The notes beneath the pieces were generated by a model. The model ran no database searches. It was not told where the DNA came from and worked only from the letters and a program-made list of their open reading frames with translations. From contig JASJGS010000028.1 in the NCBI GenBank assembly GCA_033791445.1, positions 9,325-73,324 of the forward strand: a stretch of 64,000 bases of DNA. Reading direction: 5' to 3'. The stretch is from JANTGF01 sp033791445 (GTDB lineage Bacteria > Bacteroidota > Bacteroidia > Bacteroidales > VadinHA17). This document shows positions 8,593 through 18,300 of the stretch, piece after piece (the first letter of the stretch is position 1; each line of letters starts with the position of its first letter). The position numbers and the translations under genes are program-made.

Positions 8593-10716
8593 CTAGTTCT
8601 TTTCAGGTCGTGGTAATAATACTTTACGTGATAATCTCATTTTATTAGTCTTTTCATCCAGTCCAATCAATTTTACTTCTACCTCTTCTCCTTCTTTCAG
8701 AACTTCATCAACTGATTGCAACCTTCTCCATTCAATTTCAGAGATATGAAGCAGACCTTCCTTACCAGGTAAAACTTCAATAAAGGCACCAAAAGGTGTT
8801 ATAGATTTCACTTTCCCTTTGTACACTTCGCCTACTTCTGGCATAGCTACAATTAGATTGATTTTTTGAAGGGCCTGGTCAATAGCATCTTTATCATCAG
8901 CAAAAACATCAACAATACCTAGGTTGCCTACCTCTTCAACCACAATAGTAGATCCTGTATCCTTTTGAATCTCCTGAATAACCTTTCCCCCAGGGCCAAT
9001 CAGCGCACCAATAAGATCCTTAGGAATGGTAATCTGAACAATTCTTGGTGCATGAGGTTTAAGATCAGGTCTTGGCTCAGGAATAGTTTCCAACATTTTA
9101 TCCAAAATATGTAATCTGCCTTCTTTTGCCTGTTCCAAAGCCTCCGCCAGAACGTCATATGAAAGTCCATCTACCTTAATATCCATTTGAGTAGCAGTGA
9201 TACCATTCTTTGTACCTGTTACTTTAAAATCCATATCACCCAGGTGATCTTCATCACCCAGAATATCAGATAATACCGCATATTTGCCTGCCTCTGTATC
9301 AGCAATTAATCCCATAGCAATACCTGAAACAGCTTCTTTAATTTGAATACCTGTATCCATAAGAGCTAAAGAGCCAGCACAAACGGTAGCCATTGATGAG
9401 GATCCATTAGATTCCAGGATATCAGACACAACCCTGATTGCGTATGGATTTTCTGTTCCCTGAGGAATCATGTTTTTTAATGCCCGATGGGCTAGGTTTC
9501 CATGCCCTACTTCTCTACGGCTTACGCCTCTGTATGGACGGGCATCACCAGTTGAAAATGACGGGAAGTTATAATGAAGTACGAATTTTTCTGATCGCTG
9601 TGATAATACATCATCAATTTTCTTTTCATCAAGCTTGGTACCTAATGTTACTGTAGTTAATGATTGCGTTTCACCTCTTGTAAAAACTGACGAGCCATGA
9701 GGTGCAGGCAAATAGTCAACCTCACACCAAATAGGTCTAATCTCATCTGTATTTCTTCCATCGAGTCTTTTTCTCTCATTTAAAACCATATTTCTTATGG
9801 CATCTTTCTCAACATCATGAAAATACCTTCCAACCAGACCTTCATCCACTCCATCTTCATCGGTATATTGAGAGAGAAACTCCTCTTTAACGGAAGCAAA
9901 ACCTGCAGATCTTTCGTGCTTTGAAGGATTTTGCTTCATTGCAACCGCATATACCTTATCATAGGTTTCCTTACGAACTTTTTCTTTCAGATCTTCATCA
10001 TTATGCTCATGGCAATATTCCCTCCGTCCGGGATTGACTTCGGCTGCCATCTCAATCTGAGCCTGACACTGCTTTTTAATTGCCTCGTGGGCAAATTTAA
10101 TAGCTTCCAACATATCGGCTTCAGCAACTTCTTTCATTTCTCCTTCCACCATAAGAATATTATCTATAGTGGCTCCAACCATCATCTCTAAATCGGCATC
10201 TTCGAGTTCTGTTACAGTTGGATTAATCTTAAATTCACCTTCAATCCTGGCAACTCTTACTTCTGAAATGGGTCCGTTAAACGGAATGTCAGAAACAGCT
10301 AATGCTGCAGAGGCTGCCAATCCAGCTAAAGCATCAGGCAAAATTTCCTTATCTGCTGAAATCAAACTGATATTCACAAAAGTATCAGCGTGATAATCTT
10401 CAGGGAACAAAGGACGCAAAGCCCTATCAACCATTCGTGCTATTAACACTTCATAATCTGATGGACGAGCTTCTCTTTTAAGAAAACCTCCAGGGAACCT
10501 ACCCAGTGAGGCATACTTTTCTTTATAATCAACAGATAATGGCATGAAATCAACATTTTCTTTTGCTTCACTTGCTGACACAACTGCAGCTAACAGAATA
10601 GTTTTTCCCATTTTCACTACCACTGAACCATCAGCTTGTTTGGCCAATTTACCAGTTTCAATGGTAATACTCCTACCATCACCTAAATCAATAGTTTTTT
10701 CAATTACTTTGTACAT
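8593..10716 (-). CDS. pnp: Polyribonucleotide nucleotidyltransferase (PNPase)
   Basis: Phosphorolytic 3'-5' exoribonuclease, a trimer and degradosome component. Domains in order are: RNase PH-like core 1 (GGFLKREARPSDYEVLIARM), an alpha-helical linker, core 2 (FTRGETQSLTTVTLG, GDEDHLGDMDFKVTGT), a KH domain (IGALIGPGGKVIQEIQ) and an S1 domain (VYKGKVKSITPFGAFIEVLP). The start is taken at the ATG at 10716 (MYKVIEKTIDLGDG), giving 707 aa. A longer frame to a TTG at 10776 exists, but it would begin inside the rpsO terminator hairpin and adds a non-conserved lysine-rich leader. The rpsO-pnp order is conserved in many bacteria. Confidence 0.97.
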   Translation of the reverse strand: MYKVIEKTIDLGDGRSITIETGKLAKQADGSVVVKMGKTILLAAVVSASEAKENVDFMPLSVDYKEKYASLGRFPGGFLKREARPSDYEVLIARMVDRALRPLFPEDYHADTFVNISLISADKEILPDALAGLAASAALAVSDIPFNGPISEVRVARIEGEFKINPTVTELEDADLEMMVGATIDNILMVEGEMKEVAEADMLEAIKFAHEAIKKQCQAQIEMAAEVNPGRREYCHEHNDEDLKEKVRKETYDKVYAVAMKQNPSKHERSAGFASVKEEFLSQYTDEDGVDEGLVGRYFHDVEKDAIRNMVLNERKRLDGRNTDEIRPIWCEVDYLPAPHGSSVFTRGETQSLTTVTLGTKLDEKKIDDVLSQRSEKFVLHYNFPSFSTGDARPYRGVSRREVGHGNLAHRALKNMIPQGTENPYAIRVVSDILESNGSSSMATVCAGSLALMDTGIQIKEAVSGIAMGLIADTEAGKYAVLSDILGDEDHLGDMDFKVTGTKNGITATQMDIKVDGLSYDVLAEALEQAKEGRLHILDKMLETIPEPRPDLKPHAPRIVQITIPKDLIGALIGPGGKVIQEIQKDTGSTIVVEEVGNLGIVDVFADDKDAIDQALQKINLIVAMPEVGEVYKGKVKSITPFGAFIEVLPGKEGLLHISEIEWRRLQSVDEVLKEGEEVEVKLIGLDEKTNKMRLSRKVLLPRPEKN

Positions 10717-10764
10717 TTTTTTCTTTCGTTTATTTTTTCTAATTTCTATGGAACCATTTTTTAC

Positions 10765-10790
10765 AAAAAAAGGCAACTAAATTGCCTTTT
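10765..10790 (-). terminator. rpsO terminator/attenuator before pnp
   Basis: AAAAGGCAA (10768-10776) pairs perfectly with TTGCCTTTT (10782-10790) around a 5-base loop. On the minus strand the stem runs into seven T. Its position just after the rpsO stop recalls the intercistronic terminator of rpsO-pnp in enterobacteria. Pnp expression would then depend on read-through or a separate promoter. Confidence 0.8.
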
Positions 10791-10794
10791 CTGC

Positions 10795-11064
10795 TTATCT
10801 CCGTAATTTTAATGCCTTTACTATGGCACGGTATCTTTCAATATCCCTCTTTTTAAGATAATCAAGAAGGCTTCTTCTTTTCCCAACCAGCTTTAGCAAA
10901 GCCCTTTGGGTGCTAAAATCTTTTTTGTTTACTTTTAAATGTTCTGTCAAATGAGCAATTCTGTATGTAAACAAAGCTATTTGACTTTCAGAAACACCGG
11001 TATTAGTTGCCGATTTTCCATGCTTTTTAAAAATTTCTTCTTTCTTTTCTCCCGTTAAATACAT
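10795..11064 (-). CDS. rpsO: 30S ribosomal protein S15
   Basis: Primary 16S rRNA-binding protein of the small-subunit platform. The 89-aa product has the full family signature: GVSESQIALFTYRIAHLTEH, the H-L-K-V-N-K-K-D element, and RRSLLDYLKKRDIERY near the C terminus. Length and start are canonical. A well-formed Bacteroidota promoter lies about 45 bases upstream, and a strong hairpin terminator follows directly, separating it from pnp. Confidence 0.98.
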   Translation of the reverse strand: MYLTGEKKEEIFKKHGKSATNTGVSESQIALFTYRIAHLTEHLKVNKKDFSTQRALLKLVGKRRSLLDYLKKRDIERYRAIVKALKLRR

Positions 11065-11109
11065 AACAATGATAATATATTATAAACTCACCTGATTTTT
11101 AAAGAGCTG

Positions 11110-11139
11110 CAAAGATAAGTCTTTTTTTAAATTTTTCAA
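11110..11139 (-). promoter_or_regulatory. Promoter of rpsO
   Basis: On the minus strand TTG (11139-11137), 19 bases, then TATCTTTG (11117-11110). This matches the Bacteroidota sigma consensus TTG-N19-21-TAnnTTTG. The expected start point is about 40 bases before the rpsO ATG. Confidence 0.65.
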
Positions 11140-11299
11140 CACATGAATAGATTTTTTCTCTAAAACCACATAATATACTAATAATTTAAAATAGAGGAAT
11201 AAATATCCTTTATCTAATCATGTCTATGAGTCTTAATAAATCCAGAGTGATTTCAATTATTAATTGGCTTCTGCCGATTCGATGAAACTACTTTTTCTA

Positions 11300-12325
11300 T
11301 TATTCAGAACCAGTATTCCCGGCAATCAGCAAACCTTTTAACTTTTCAATTTGAATGGGTCCTCCAAGTACGAAGAGTTTATCTTCAGGGGAAAGTATTA
11401 CATCCGGGGATGGATTAAAGATATAATCTACCTTCTTTTTCATTCCAACTATATTCGCACCCGTGATATTTCGAATTCCAAGTTCCTTTATGGTTTTATT
11501 TGAAAAACAATCGGCCATATTCTCACAGGACAATTCTTCAAGTTTAACATCATCAGTCCCCTGAAGTAAAATATATTCCAGAAATTCCACCACATCAGGC
11601 TGAATAACAAGCTTGGCCATCCTTTGCCCCCCAATTTTATCAGGCATAATGACATTATTGGCTCCGGCTCGCTTTAATTTACTATCGGATCTATCCTCTG
11701 ATGCCCTGCTTATTATTTTCAGAGTAAGATTCATCTGACGTGCCGTAAGTACCACAAATAAGTTATCTGCATCATTTGGGAGTGTAGTAATCAAAGCATC
11801 AGCATTTTTTATTTGAGCAGCCTCAAGCACATCTTCATGTGTGACATCTCCTTCGATGTATAGATAATCTGTATCTTCCCTAATCTCATCTAAAATCTTT
11901 TGATCATTTTCAATAATTACAAACTTCATCTTGTGATCAATTAATTCCACCACACCCTGTCTTCCATTTCTGCCATATCCACAAATAATCACATGTCCTG
12001 ATAATTTCCGAATTCTCTTTTTCACTTTATTGTCTTTAAAATAATTTCTAAATACCCCTTCAACTAAAAACCTTGTAAAAGATGTAACTACGTATAAAAA
12101 TATTCCAAAACTGAAGATAATAAGCAGAGATGTAAATAACATTCCTGTATTATCCAGCTGGTGAACTTCCTCATAACCAACGGTTGAAATGGTTATGATT
12201 GTCATAAATAGGGCTTCAGTAAAAGTAAACTTCTCGAATACCATAAAACCCAAAACCCCTAAGGAAACAGCAACACCCAACATTATGAAGCCGATAACAA
12301 TATGCTTGAATTGCCTTTCTCTCAT
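11300..12325 (-). CDS. Potassium channel with C-terminal RCK (TrkA-N/TrkA-C) domain
   Basis: Predicted two-helix K+ channel gated by a cytoplasmic RCK module. TM1 (about residues 10-29) and TM2 (about 62-84) flank a pore loop with the filter STVGYEEVH. A Rossmann TrkA-N domain follows (VIICGYGRNGRQGVVELI, NAD-type glycine motif), then a TrkA-C domain (about residues 255-335, ending LFVLGGPIQIEKLKGLL). The filter is odd: the usual TVGYG reads TVGYE. The start ATG overlaps the stop of the upstream DUF2851 gene (ATGA), so the two are translationally coupled. Confidence 0.88.
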   Translation of the reverse strand: MRERQFKHIVIGFIMLGVAVSLGVLGFMVFEKFTFTEALFMTIITISTVGYEEVHQLDNTGMLFTSLLIIFSFGIFLYVVTSFTRFLVEGVFRNYFKDNKVKKRIRKLSGHVIICGYGRNGRQGVVELIDHKMKFVIIENDQKILDEIREDTDYLYIEGDVTHEDVLEAAQIKNADALITTLPNDADNLFVVLTARQMNLTLKIISRASEDRSDSKLKRAGANNVIMPDKIGGQRMAKLVIQPDVVEFLEYILLQGTDDVKLEELSCENMADCFSNKTIKELGIRNITGANIVGMKKKVDYIFNPSPDVILSPEDKLFVLGGPIQIEKLKGLLIAGNTGSE

Positions 12326-13599
12326 GATTTGTTAAATATAATAATTTGATTTCCTATCTCGCAATTTAGACACTTTTTATTCTTACAATAGTTGTTTTTT
12401 AATTGAATTAGAGCCTGGGAATAAAAGGCACTTGTCGACTTTACCCCTAGCCGTTTCCATTGAGAAATTATATTATTTTTTTCTGGTGGGATTTTATCCA
12501 AAAAATCTATGGCTCTGTTTTTTATTTCTACCTCATCCTTCATTGCTCCATAAATGAAAAGGAATGGTATGACAGTATTAATCAAAATTGAATATTGGGA
12601 ATCTAGCCCCATATTTTTTGATTTTAAAACTGAACTTTTGTTAAATTGAAAATGGTTGTTCCAATAAGAGGAAACCTCGAAATTGAATATGGATAACACT
12701 TCCTCAATGGTTTCTGCCTCAATTATACGAGAGAACAAACTTTCAGTTGAATAAATTAAAGCTGCAAACTGTGCAATTCTAATGCTTGGGAAATTCATGG
12801 GTCGCATTCGCATAAACTTCCACAAATGCCCCTCAATTGATTTTAAATGATACTTCTTCTTTAAAAACCCATATTCATTTCTCAAGCTTACATAATAGTC
12901 ATCACCAAAAATTTCCCCATCCAGCAAACCAGCCTGTCCAAAAAGTAATGCCTCAATCTTAAAAACACTTTCCTTATTTTGTATGAGGTACTTGAGCGGA
13001 AGTGAACGAGCCAATCTTTCGAATTGTAGACTATTCACTTTGAAGCCAAAGCTTTTTGCCATTCCCTGGTAAAAGCTTTCTTCCCAACTGTTTTTATTAT
13101 TCTCAAGTAGAGTCTTGAAATCATCCGTTTTGTCATGAAGGCGCTCTACCAGAACTTTTCCTAACCAATGCTTGATCCTAAATGGATCTACTTTATATAT
13201 ATCCCTTTCACAAGGGATCCACAAATTACTCTTTAAAATCTCATTGTATTTATCATAATACTTAGCATCAGGTTTAATCACCAGGGTAGTAATTAAACGA
13301 TCATCCATTCTTTTTGCTGGTTTATCATCTTTTAAAACCACATGTAGTATCACGCTATCGTAGGCTGGATCAATATTATGTTTATGACGATTCCAATCGG
13401 AGGACTTTAAATGCATTTCAACATTACCAGCCCATAAGATTCCATCAATTTCAACTTTCGCATTAAAAAAATCCGGACCAGCATCACTATTACTCTCACC
13501 CGGATCAAGAACAATAATATCCTCCTCATTAGTTCCAACTAAATTATCAGTTAGAAATAATTGATTTTTCCACAAAAATTGTAAAAAATCCTCACTCAT
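12322..13599 (-). CDS. DUF2851 family protein
   Basis: Function unknown; a cytoplasmic family seen in Bacteroidota and relatives. Recognised from the N-terminal MSEDFLQFLWKNQLF, DPGESNSDAGPDFFNAKVEI, GNVEMHLKSSDWNRH and the C-terminal cysteine pair KKCLNCEIGN. The conserved D/E-H pattern (GNVEMHLKSSDW) resembles a nuclease-like core, but this is speculation. The start is taken at the ATG at 13599; the frame extends to a TTG at 13614, which adds five residues without support. The stop overlaps the K+-channel start by four bases. Confidence 0.85.
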   Translation of the reverse strand: MSEDFLQFLWKNQLFLTDNLVGTNEEDIIVLDPGESNSDAGPDFFNAKVEIDGILWAGNVEMHLKSSDWNRHKHNIDPAYDSVILHVVLKDDKPAKRMDDRLITTLVIKPDAKYYDKYNEILKSNLWIPCERDIYKVDPFRIKHWLGKVLVERLHDKTDDFKTLLENNKNSWEESFYQGMAKSFGFKVNSLQFERLARSLPLKYLIQNKESVFKIEALLFGQAGLLDGEIFGDDYYVSLRNEYGFLKKKYHLKSIEGHLWKFMRMRPMNFPSIRIAQFAALIYSTESLFSRIIEAETIEEVLSIFNFEVSSYWNNHFQFNKSSVLKSKNMGLDSQYSILINTVIPFLFIYGAMKDEVEIKNRAIDFLDKIPPEKNNIISQWKRLGVKSTSAFYSQALIQLKNNYCKNKKCLNCEIGNQIIIFNKS

Positions 13600-13614
13600 T
13601 ATCAGGTGCTTCAA

Positions 13615-14155
13615 CTATTATTTTAAAAGCTGAAAAGATAATAAAAAAAGTCTTTCTTATAAAAATTGTGAGAGGCAAAGCAGATATATTTGAAGAAATG
13701 AATGCCCAAATTCGGACATTGCTTGTATCAAATCCGAACAAATACTTTCTTAATAAATCACACCAATTAATATTCAATACACTGTATATATGCCATTTAC
13801 AAGATTTGGCATAGTATATGATTTAATATAAGCAGATTCGCTAAATAATAAATATGACACGAATTATAAAAACTATAAAGTACTATGTAAACTATTTGTT
13901 GTTCGCCGACAGCAGGAAAGTTATTTATGTATTAGCTTCAAAAGAAGAAGTTATGCATAATACTGGTACACAGCATATCAGAAGAATTAGCAGCCACGAA
14001 AACACTTCAATTATGCATAACTTACATCAAAATTGTGTAAGATTTTCGAGATATCCAAATATTAACAGGCAAATAAATCCTTTGGATTATCATAAATATT
14101 GAATTAACCAGGAATTACTAAATACATAGTTTAATATTAATTAAAATTTGCAGCC
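13615..14155. other. Intergenic region, mostly non-coding, with inverted repeats
   Basis: 541 bases between the divergent DUF2851 gene and a small secreted-protein gene. It contains a 7-bp inverted repeat TATGCCA/TGGCATA (13789-13813) and two copies of the palindrome TTATGCATAA exactly 60 bases apart (13951 and 14011). An open frame of 82 codons at 13854-14102 starts MTRIIKTIKYYVNYLLF. It has an unconvincing composition (rich in His, Asn, Arg) and covers both palindromes, so it is probably not a gene. No tRNA-like fold was seen. Confidence 0.5.
13948..14023. repeat. 14-bp inverted repeat built on two TTATGCATAA palindromes
   Basis: AAGTTATGCATAAT (13948-13961) and its exact reverse complement ATTATGCATAACTT (14010-14023). 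Each holds the 10-bp palindrome TTATGCATAA, and the palindromes start exactly 60 bases apart. They lie 133-205 bases before the ATG of the secreted-protein gene at 14156. They may be binding sites of a dimeric regulator. Confidence 0.55.
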
Positions 14156-14647
14156 ATGAAAAAAATGATTAGTTTATTCGTATTAATTGCCGCCTTTAGT
14201 TTTGCAGCAATTGCAGATTCTTTCGTAATGAAGGGTAAGACTCACACTGCCCTTGGAAAATACACCATTGAAGAAGCATCAGATCCGATTAGTATTGATG
14301 GTGTAGAATTAGAAACCTATATTATCTCATATGAAAATTCTTCCAAGAAAGTAAGAGTGGCCATTGAAAAGGATGATAAAAAGGATAGTAAAAACTATAT
14401 TGTAGTTGGCGATGACCTTTCATTACAATACACGTGCGATAGTAGAACTTTTGGAGTTGAAAAGCTTGATAAAAAATATAAATCGTCGGGTATAGAAACT
14501 TCAATTGATGACTTAGACAAAACAGAATATTTCCATCAAAAGGTTATTACACGCGAGAAAAGTAAGGAAAAAGATTGTCTTGGATTAATTGCTTGCTATT
14601 ATCCAAAACTTGTAAACAATTATGAAGAAGCCTTTGCTTGCAAGTAA
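14156..14647 (+). CDS. Small secreted protein of unknown function
   Basis: Not recognised. The 163-aa product has a clear Sec signal peptide (MKKMISLFVLIAAFSFAAIA, cleavage near residue 20). The mature, charged domain is mixed alpha/beta and rich in Lys and Asp (KDDKKDSKNYIVVGDD). Three Cys (in QYTCDSRTF, EKDCLGLIACYYP) plus a C-terminal Cys-Lys suggest disulfides. It is isolated: a strong intrinsic terminator follows 23 bases after the stop, and about 540 bases of non-coding DNA precede it. Confidence 0.72.
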   Translation: MKKMISLFVLIAAFSFAAIADSFVMKGKTHTALGKYTIEEASDPISIDGVELETYIISYENSSKKVRVAIEKDDKKDSKNYIVVGDDLSLQYTCDSRTFGVEKLDKKYKSSGIETSIDDLDKTEYFHQKVITREKSKEKDCLGLIACYYPKLVNNYEEAFACK

Positions 14648-14670
14648 ACAGATTTCATAAATGAATTAGA

Positions 14671-14705
14671 AGAAAGGAAGTCCCTATGGACTTCCTTTCT
14701 TTTTT
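14671..14705 (+). terminator. Strong intrinsic terminator of the 14156 gene
   Basis: AGAAAGGAAGTCC (14671-14683), loop CTAT, and the perfect complement GGACTTCCTTTCT (14688-14700): a 13-bp stem followed by a T tract. Confidence 0.93.
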
Positions 14706-14984
14706 ATATCAAGGCGTTTTAGATCACTTTTTATTAAATTAAAAGTAGGACTACAATTCCCATTTCCGTACAGGTTTTGTTTCATATTCGTACAGTATTT
14801 CCTTAAGGAAAAATCGATCATTTCAATACTATATATCTAAATTATAGCCCCTTAGGCCAAATGGCACATTTTATGTACATTTTTTTAATGCCTGGTTAAT
14901 TACTAATATTTTTATTGAAGTCTTCAGAATATCTGGAGAAAGATTTGTAACTGATAGTACTAATTATAAAATGAAAAGTATGGA

Positions 14985-15021
14985 ATAAAAAAACAATCCC
15001 TGGTACTGGTAATACCAAGGA
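14985..15021 (-). terminator. Terminator-like hairpin on the minus strand without a visible gene
   Basis: On the minus strand CAATCCTTGGTA, loop, TACCAGGGATTG (one mismatch in 12 pairs) is followed by seven T. No minus-strand coding gene precedes it, so it may end an antisense or small RNA from the SusC leader, or act only as a structure in the plus-strand transcript. Confidence 0.5.
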
Positions 15022-15178
15022 TTGAAAATTAAAACTTCCTTTTTCCGGGTGGATTAAAGAAGATTATGAGGTAAAAATACAAGAAAAACGAAAAACCACA
15101 AACTTTAAGAATTAAATATTCTTAATTCCAATTCCCCCTCACAATCTTTCTGAATTTATTTTCTAAGAGGAAGTTACA

Positions 15179-15275
15179 TGATGCAACGGTCTTATTGCAT
15201 CACTTATGTGACTGATGCATCCTACCAAACAATAATTAACGTCTCCAATATCTCAAGAATATTGTTGCATTGATA
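15179..15275. promoter_or_regulatory. Cluster of TGATGCAA half-sites upstream of the SusC-like gene
   Basis: TGATGCAA (15179-15186) and its complement TTGCATCA (15195-15202) form a perfect 8-bp inverted repeat with an 8-base spacer. A third copy, TGATGCAT, is at 15213-15220, and a degenerate copy TTGCATTGA is near 15265. The cluster lies 25-120 bases before the start codon and is a candidate operator. Confidence 0.5.
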
Positions 15276-15300
15276 ATATTAATAACCTAAAAATTAGCCT

Positions 15301-18300
15301 ATGAAAAAAAAATTGTTTCTATTAGGAATTATTGTGCTCGCTGGAATCTTATCAGTTAATGCACAAACCATTAATGTTTCTGGTACCATAACCAGTGCCG
15401 ATGATGGAAGTACGCTTCCGGGAGTATCGGTGGTAGTTAAAGGGAATACATCTATAGGTACCGTTACAGATCTTAATGGAAAATACCAGATTGCAGTGCC
15501 AATTGATAATCAGGTACTGGTTTTCAGCTTTGTTGGGATGATTACTCAGGAAGCAAATATTAATGGCCGTTCGGTTATTGATATAAGACTGGAAACTGAA
15601 GTAACTGAACTGTCAGAGGTAATAATTACTGCTGCTGGTATCCGCCGAGAAAAAAAAGCCCTCGGGTATTCTGTTGAAGAAGTTGGTGGAGATCAAATCC
15701 AGCAAGTCGCAGAACCTGATGCCTTAAGAGCACTCCAGGGAAAAATTCCGGGAGTAAATATCACTGGTGCCAGTGGGGCACCTGGAAGTTCAACTCGCAT
15801 AACCATAAGGGGAAATTCATCCTTAATGGGGAATAATCAACCTTTGTTTGTTGTTGATGGAATTCCCTATGACAATACTACTAACTCCATGTTCTCAGGA
15901 TCGGCTAATGGCTCGGCTACTGGAAGTAGGATTGGCGATCTTGACCCAAATAGTATTGAATCCATCATTGTTCTTAAAGGGGGTGCAGCCGCAGTTCTAT
16001 ATGGTTCCAGAGCTGCGAACGGTGTTGTACTTGTAACCACAAAATCTGGGAATGCAATTGCGAAGAAAAAAGGTCTGGAAGTAACCTATAATGGTTCATT
16101 TGGAATTGAACAAATCTCAAATCTCCCAGAATACCAGAACACTTATGGCACAGGTACAAACTTTAACTACCAGCAGGCAAATGGTTCCTGGGGTGCTCCA
16201 TTTATTGGAACGCAGCCCTATGCGAATACTGATTCAATTGCACACTGGTATGATGGAAGACCAGGAATGGATAGTTATTGGGGAACTCAGGTACCCTACC
16301 GAGCTTATCCAGATAATGTTAGTAAACTATTTGAAAATGGAGTAATTATAGACAATTCCATAACAATAAATGCTGGAAACGAGAAATCAGCCTTATCTAT
16401 TACTGCCTCTCATTTAAGTCACGATGGATATGTACCCACTACGAATTATAAAAGAACCAATGTTAGTGTGGGTGGACAGTCCCAGCTTGAGAATGGGATA
16501 AGAGTGGGTGGTGTCATTGCGTACACACAAAGCTCCCAGGAAGCAGTTCAAAGTGGAGTAGGTAGTGTAGGTTCAAACAACCAATCTGCTTTTGCAAGGG
16601 CACTTTATCTTGGAAGGAACTGGGATGTTCATGGTCAACCTTTTCAGAATCCCGTTGACCTGGGAAGTGAATTTATGGTTGGACGCGGACAGGCAGACAA
16701 CCCACTTTGGTCATATGAAAATGCTGGGTTTGAATCTTTGACAAAAAGAATAAATGCCAATCTAAATTTTGGTTTCGATATAACAGAGTGGCTTGATCTA
16801 AGCTATAAAATTGGAGTGGACTCATATACTGAAAGCCAGAGGGACTTTATTCGTCCTGGATCAACCGGTGCTCAGGGATTGGGAAGGATTACTACCTACG
16901 ATATCTCCTGGAATCAGCTTGAATCAAACCTGATGCTAACCTTTAACAAGTACTTTGGAGAGGATTGGAATTTGCGTGTTGTACTTGGGCATAATATAAA
17001 TCAAAGGACTCGAGGTTCTCAGGCAGTTCAAGGTACTGGATATGTTGTTTTCGATATTGATGACCTAAACAATACCAATGCAGTGGTTCCTTTTGGTGGC
17101 GGATTCGAACAAAAAAGGATATGGGGAATTTTTGGAGACATTAGCCTTGGATTCAGAGGCTGGGCATACCTTGGAATAACCGGACGAAATGACTGGTCCT
17201 CCACATTACCAAAGGAAAACAATAGTTATTTCTATCCAGCCATAACAGGCTCGGTAATGCTAAATGATGCCTTGAATATTGAATCCTTTGTCTTAAGTTC
17301 CTTAAAATTAAGAGCAGCCTGGTCACAGGTAGGTAATGATACGCAGCCTTATCAAATAAGTCCTGTCTATTATATTAATTACACCTACCCAACTACTCCT
17401 AATCCTACTGCAGAATTACCTTTCACACCAACAGGAGGATCAACTTCCCCAGGTGCATCACTGGAATTTACAGAAAGGGATCCGAACCTTAAGCCAGAAA
17501 GAACTGATGAATTAGAATTTGGGTTAGATCTTTATATGTTCAATAGAAGGATCGGTGTAAACTTCACCTATTATGACAGAATTGCAAAAGATCAAATTGC
17601 ACCTGTTTCACTTCCAGTAAGTACTGGGTTTAGCCAGCTATTAACAAATTTTGGTAAAATGCAGAACAAAGGAGTTGAAATTGGACTTCAGCTAACTCCA
17701 TTCGACATGAGTTCGGGTTTCCGCTGGGATATATTTGGAACTTTTACACATAATAAAAATGTTGTACTGGAATTGGCGGACGGGGTTGAAGAAATTACAA
17801 TATTGCAGGGTAATGTTGGAGGAAGCCCCACCTATTTCTCTGGGATGGCCTCAGCTATTCTTAGACCAGGCCAGGAATATGGTCTTTTAAAAGGATCTGT
17901 TAGCGCCAGAGATCAAGATGGTAACTTATTAATTGATCCATCGAATGGACAGTTAATTAGGGACCCAAATGAAGCTATCATTGGGAATCCAAATCCGGAT
18001 TTTATTGTCGGGGTTACAAATACTTTTCAATATAAAGGTTTCCGGTTAACAGCAGTTTTTGATTGGAGGCAAGGCGGAGATCTCTACTCCAACACCATTC
18101 TATCAATGTTGGGCAGAGGTGTACTCAAGTTTACTGAAGATAGGGAAATGATGAGAATTATTCCCGGCGTGTACGGTGATCCCAATACCTATGAGCCCAT
18201 TCGGGATGGTGAGGGAAATAAAATTGTAAACACTACTATGGTAGAAACGAACTCTCTCTTCTTCGGTGAAACCTTTGCTATAAATTCAGCAAATGAGTGG

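Larger units (their letters stand above)
14706..15300. other. Long non-coding leader upstream of the SusC-like operon
   Basis: About 595 bases with no credible gene. It holds a direct repeat CGTACAG (14767 and 14789), the 14-bp palindrome TTTCCTTAAGGAAA (14798-14811), a terminator-like hairpin oriented to the minus strand (14985-15021), and several TGATGCAA-type half-sites (15179-15275). No TAnnTTTG box with a proper -33 element was found, so promoter position is unclear. Confidence 0.6.

Noticed and set aside
10717..10776. N-terminal extension of PNPase from a TTG at 10776
   Set aside because: Begins inside the rpsO terminator stem and encodes a non-conserved lysine-rich leader; the ATG at 10716 fits the family.
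13592..13777. 61-codon minus-strand frame upstream of the DUF2851 gene
   Set aside because: Overlaps the DUF2851 start in another frame and looks like AT-rich non-coding DNA with chance hydrophobic residues.
13854..14102. 82-codon plus-strand open frame
   Set aside because: Composition rich in His/Asn/Arg, no family resemblance, no clear ribosome-binding site, and it covers two regulatory-looking palindromes.
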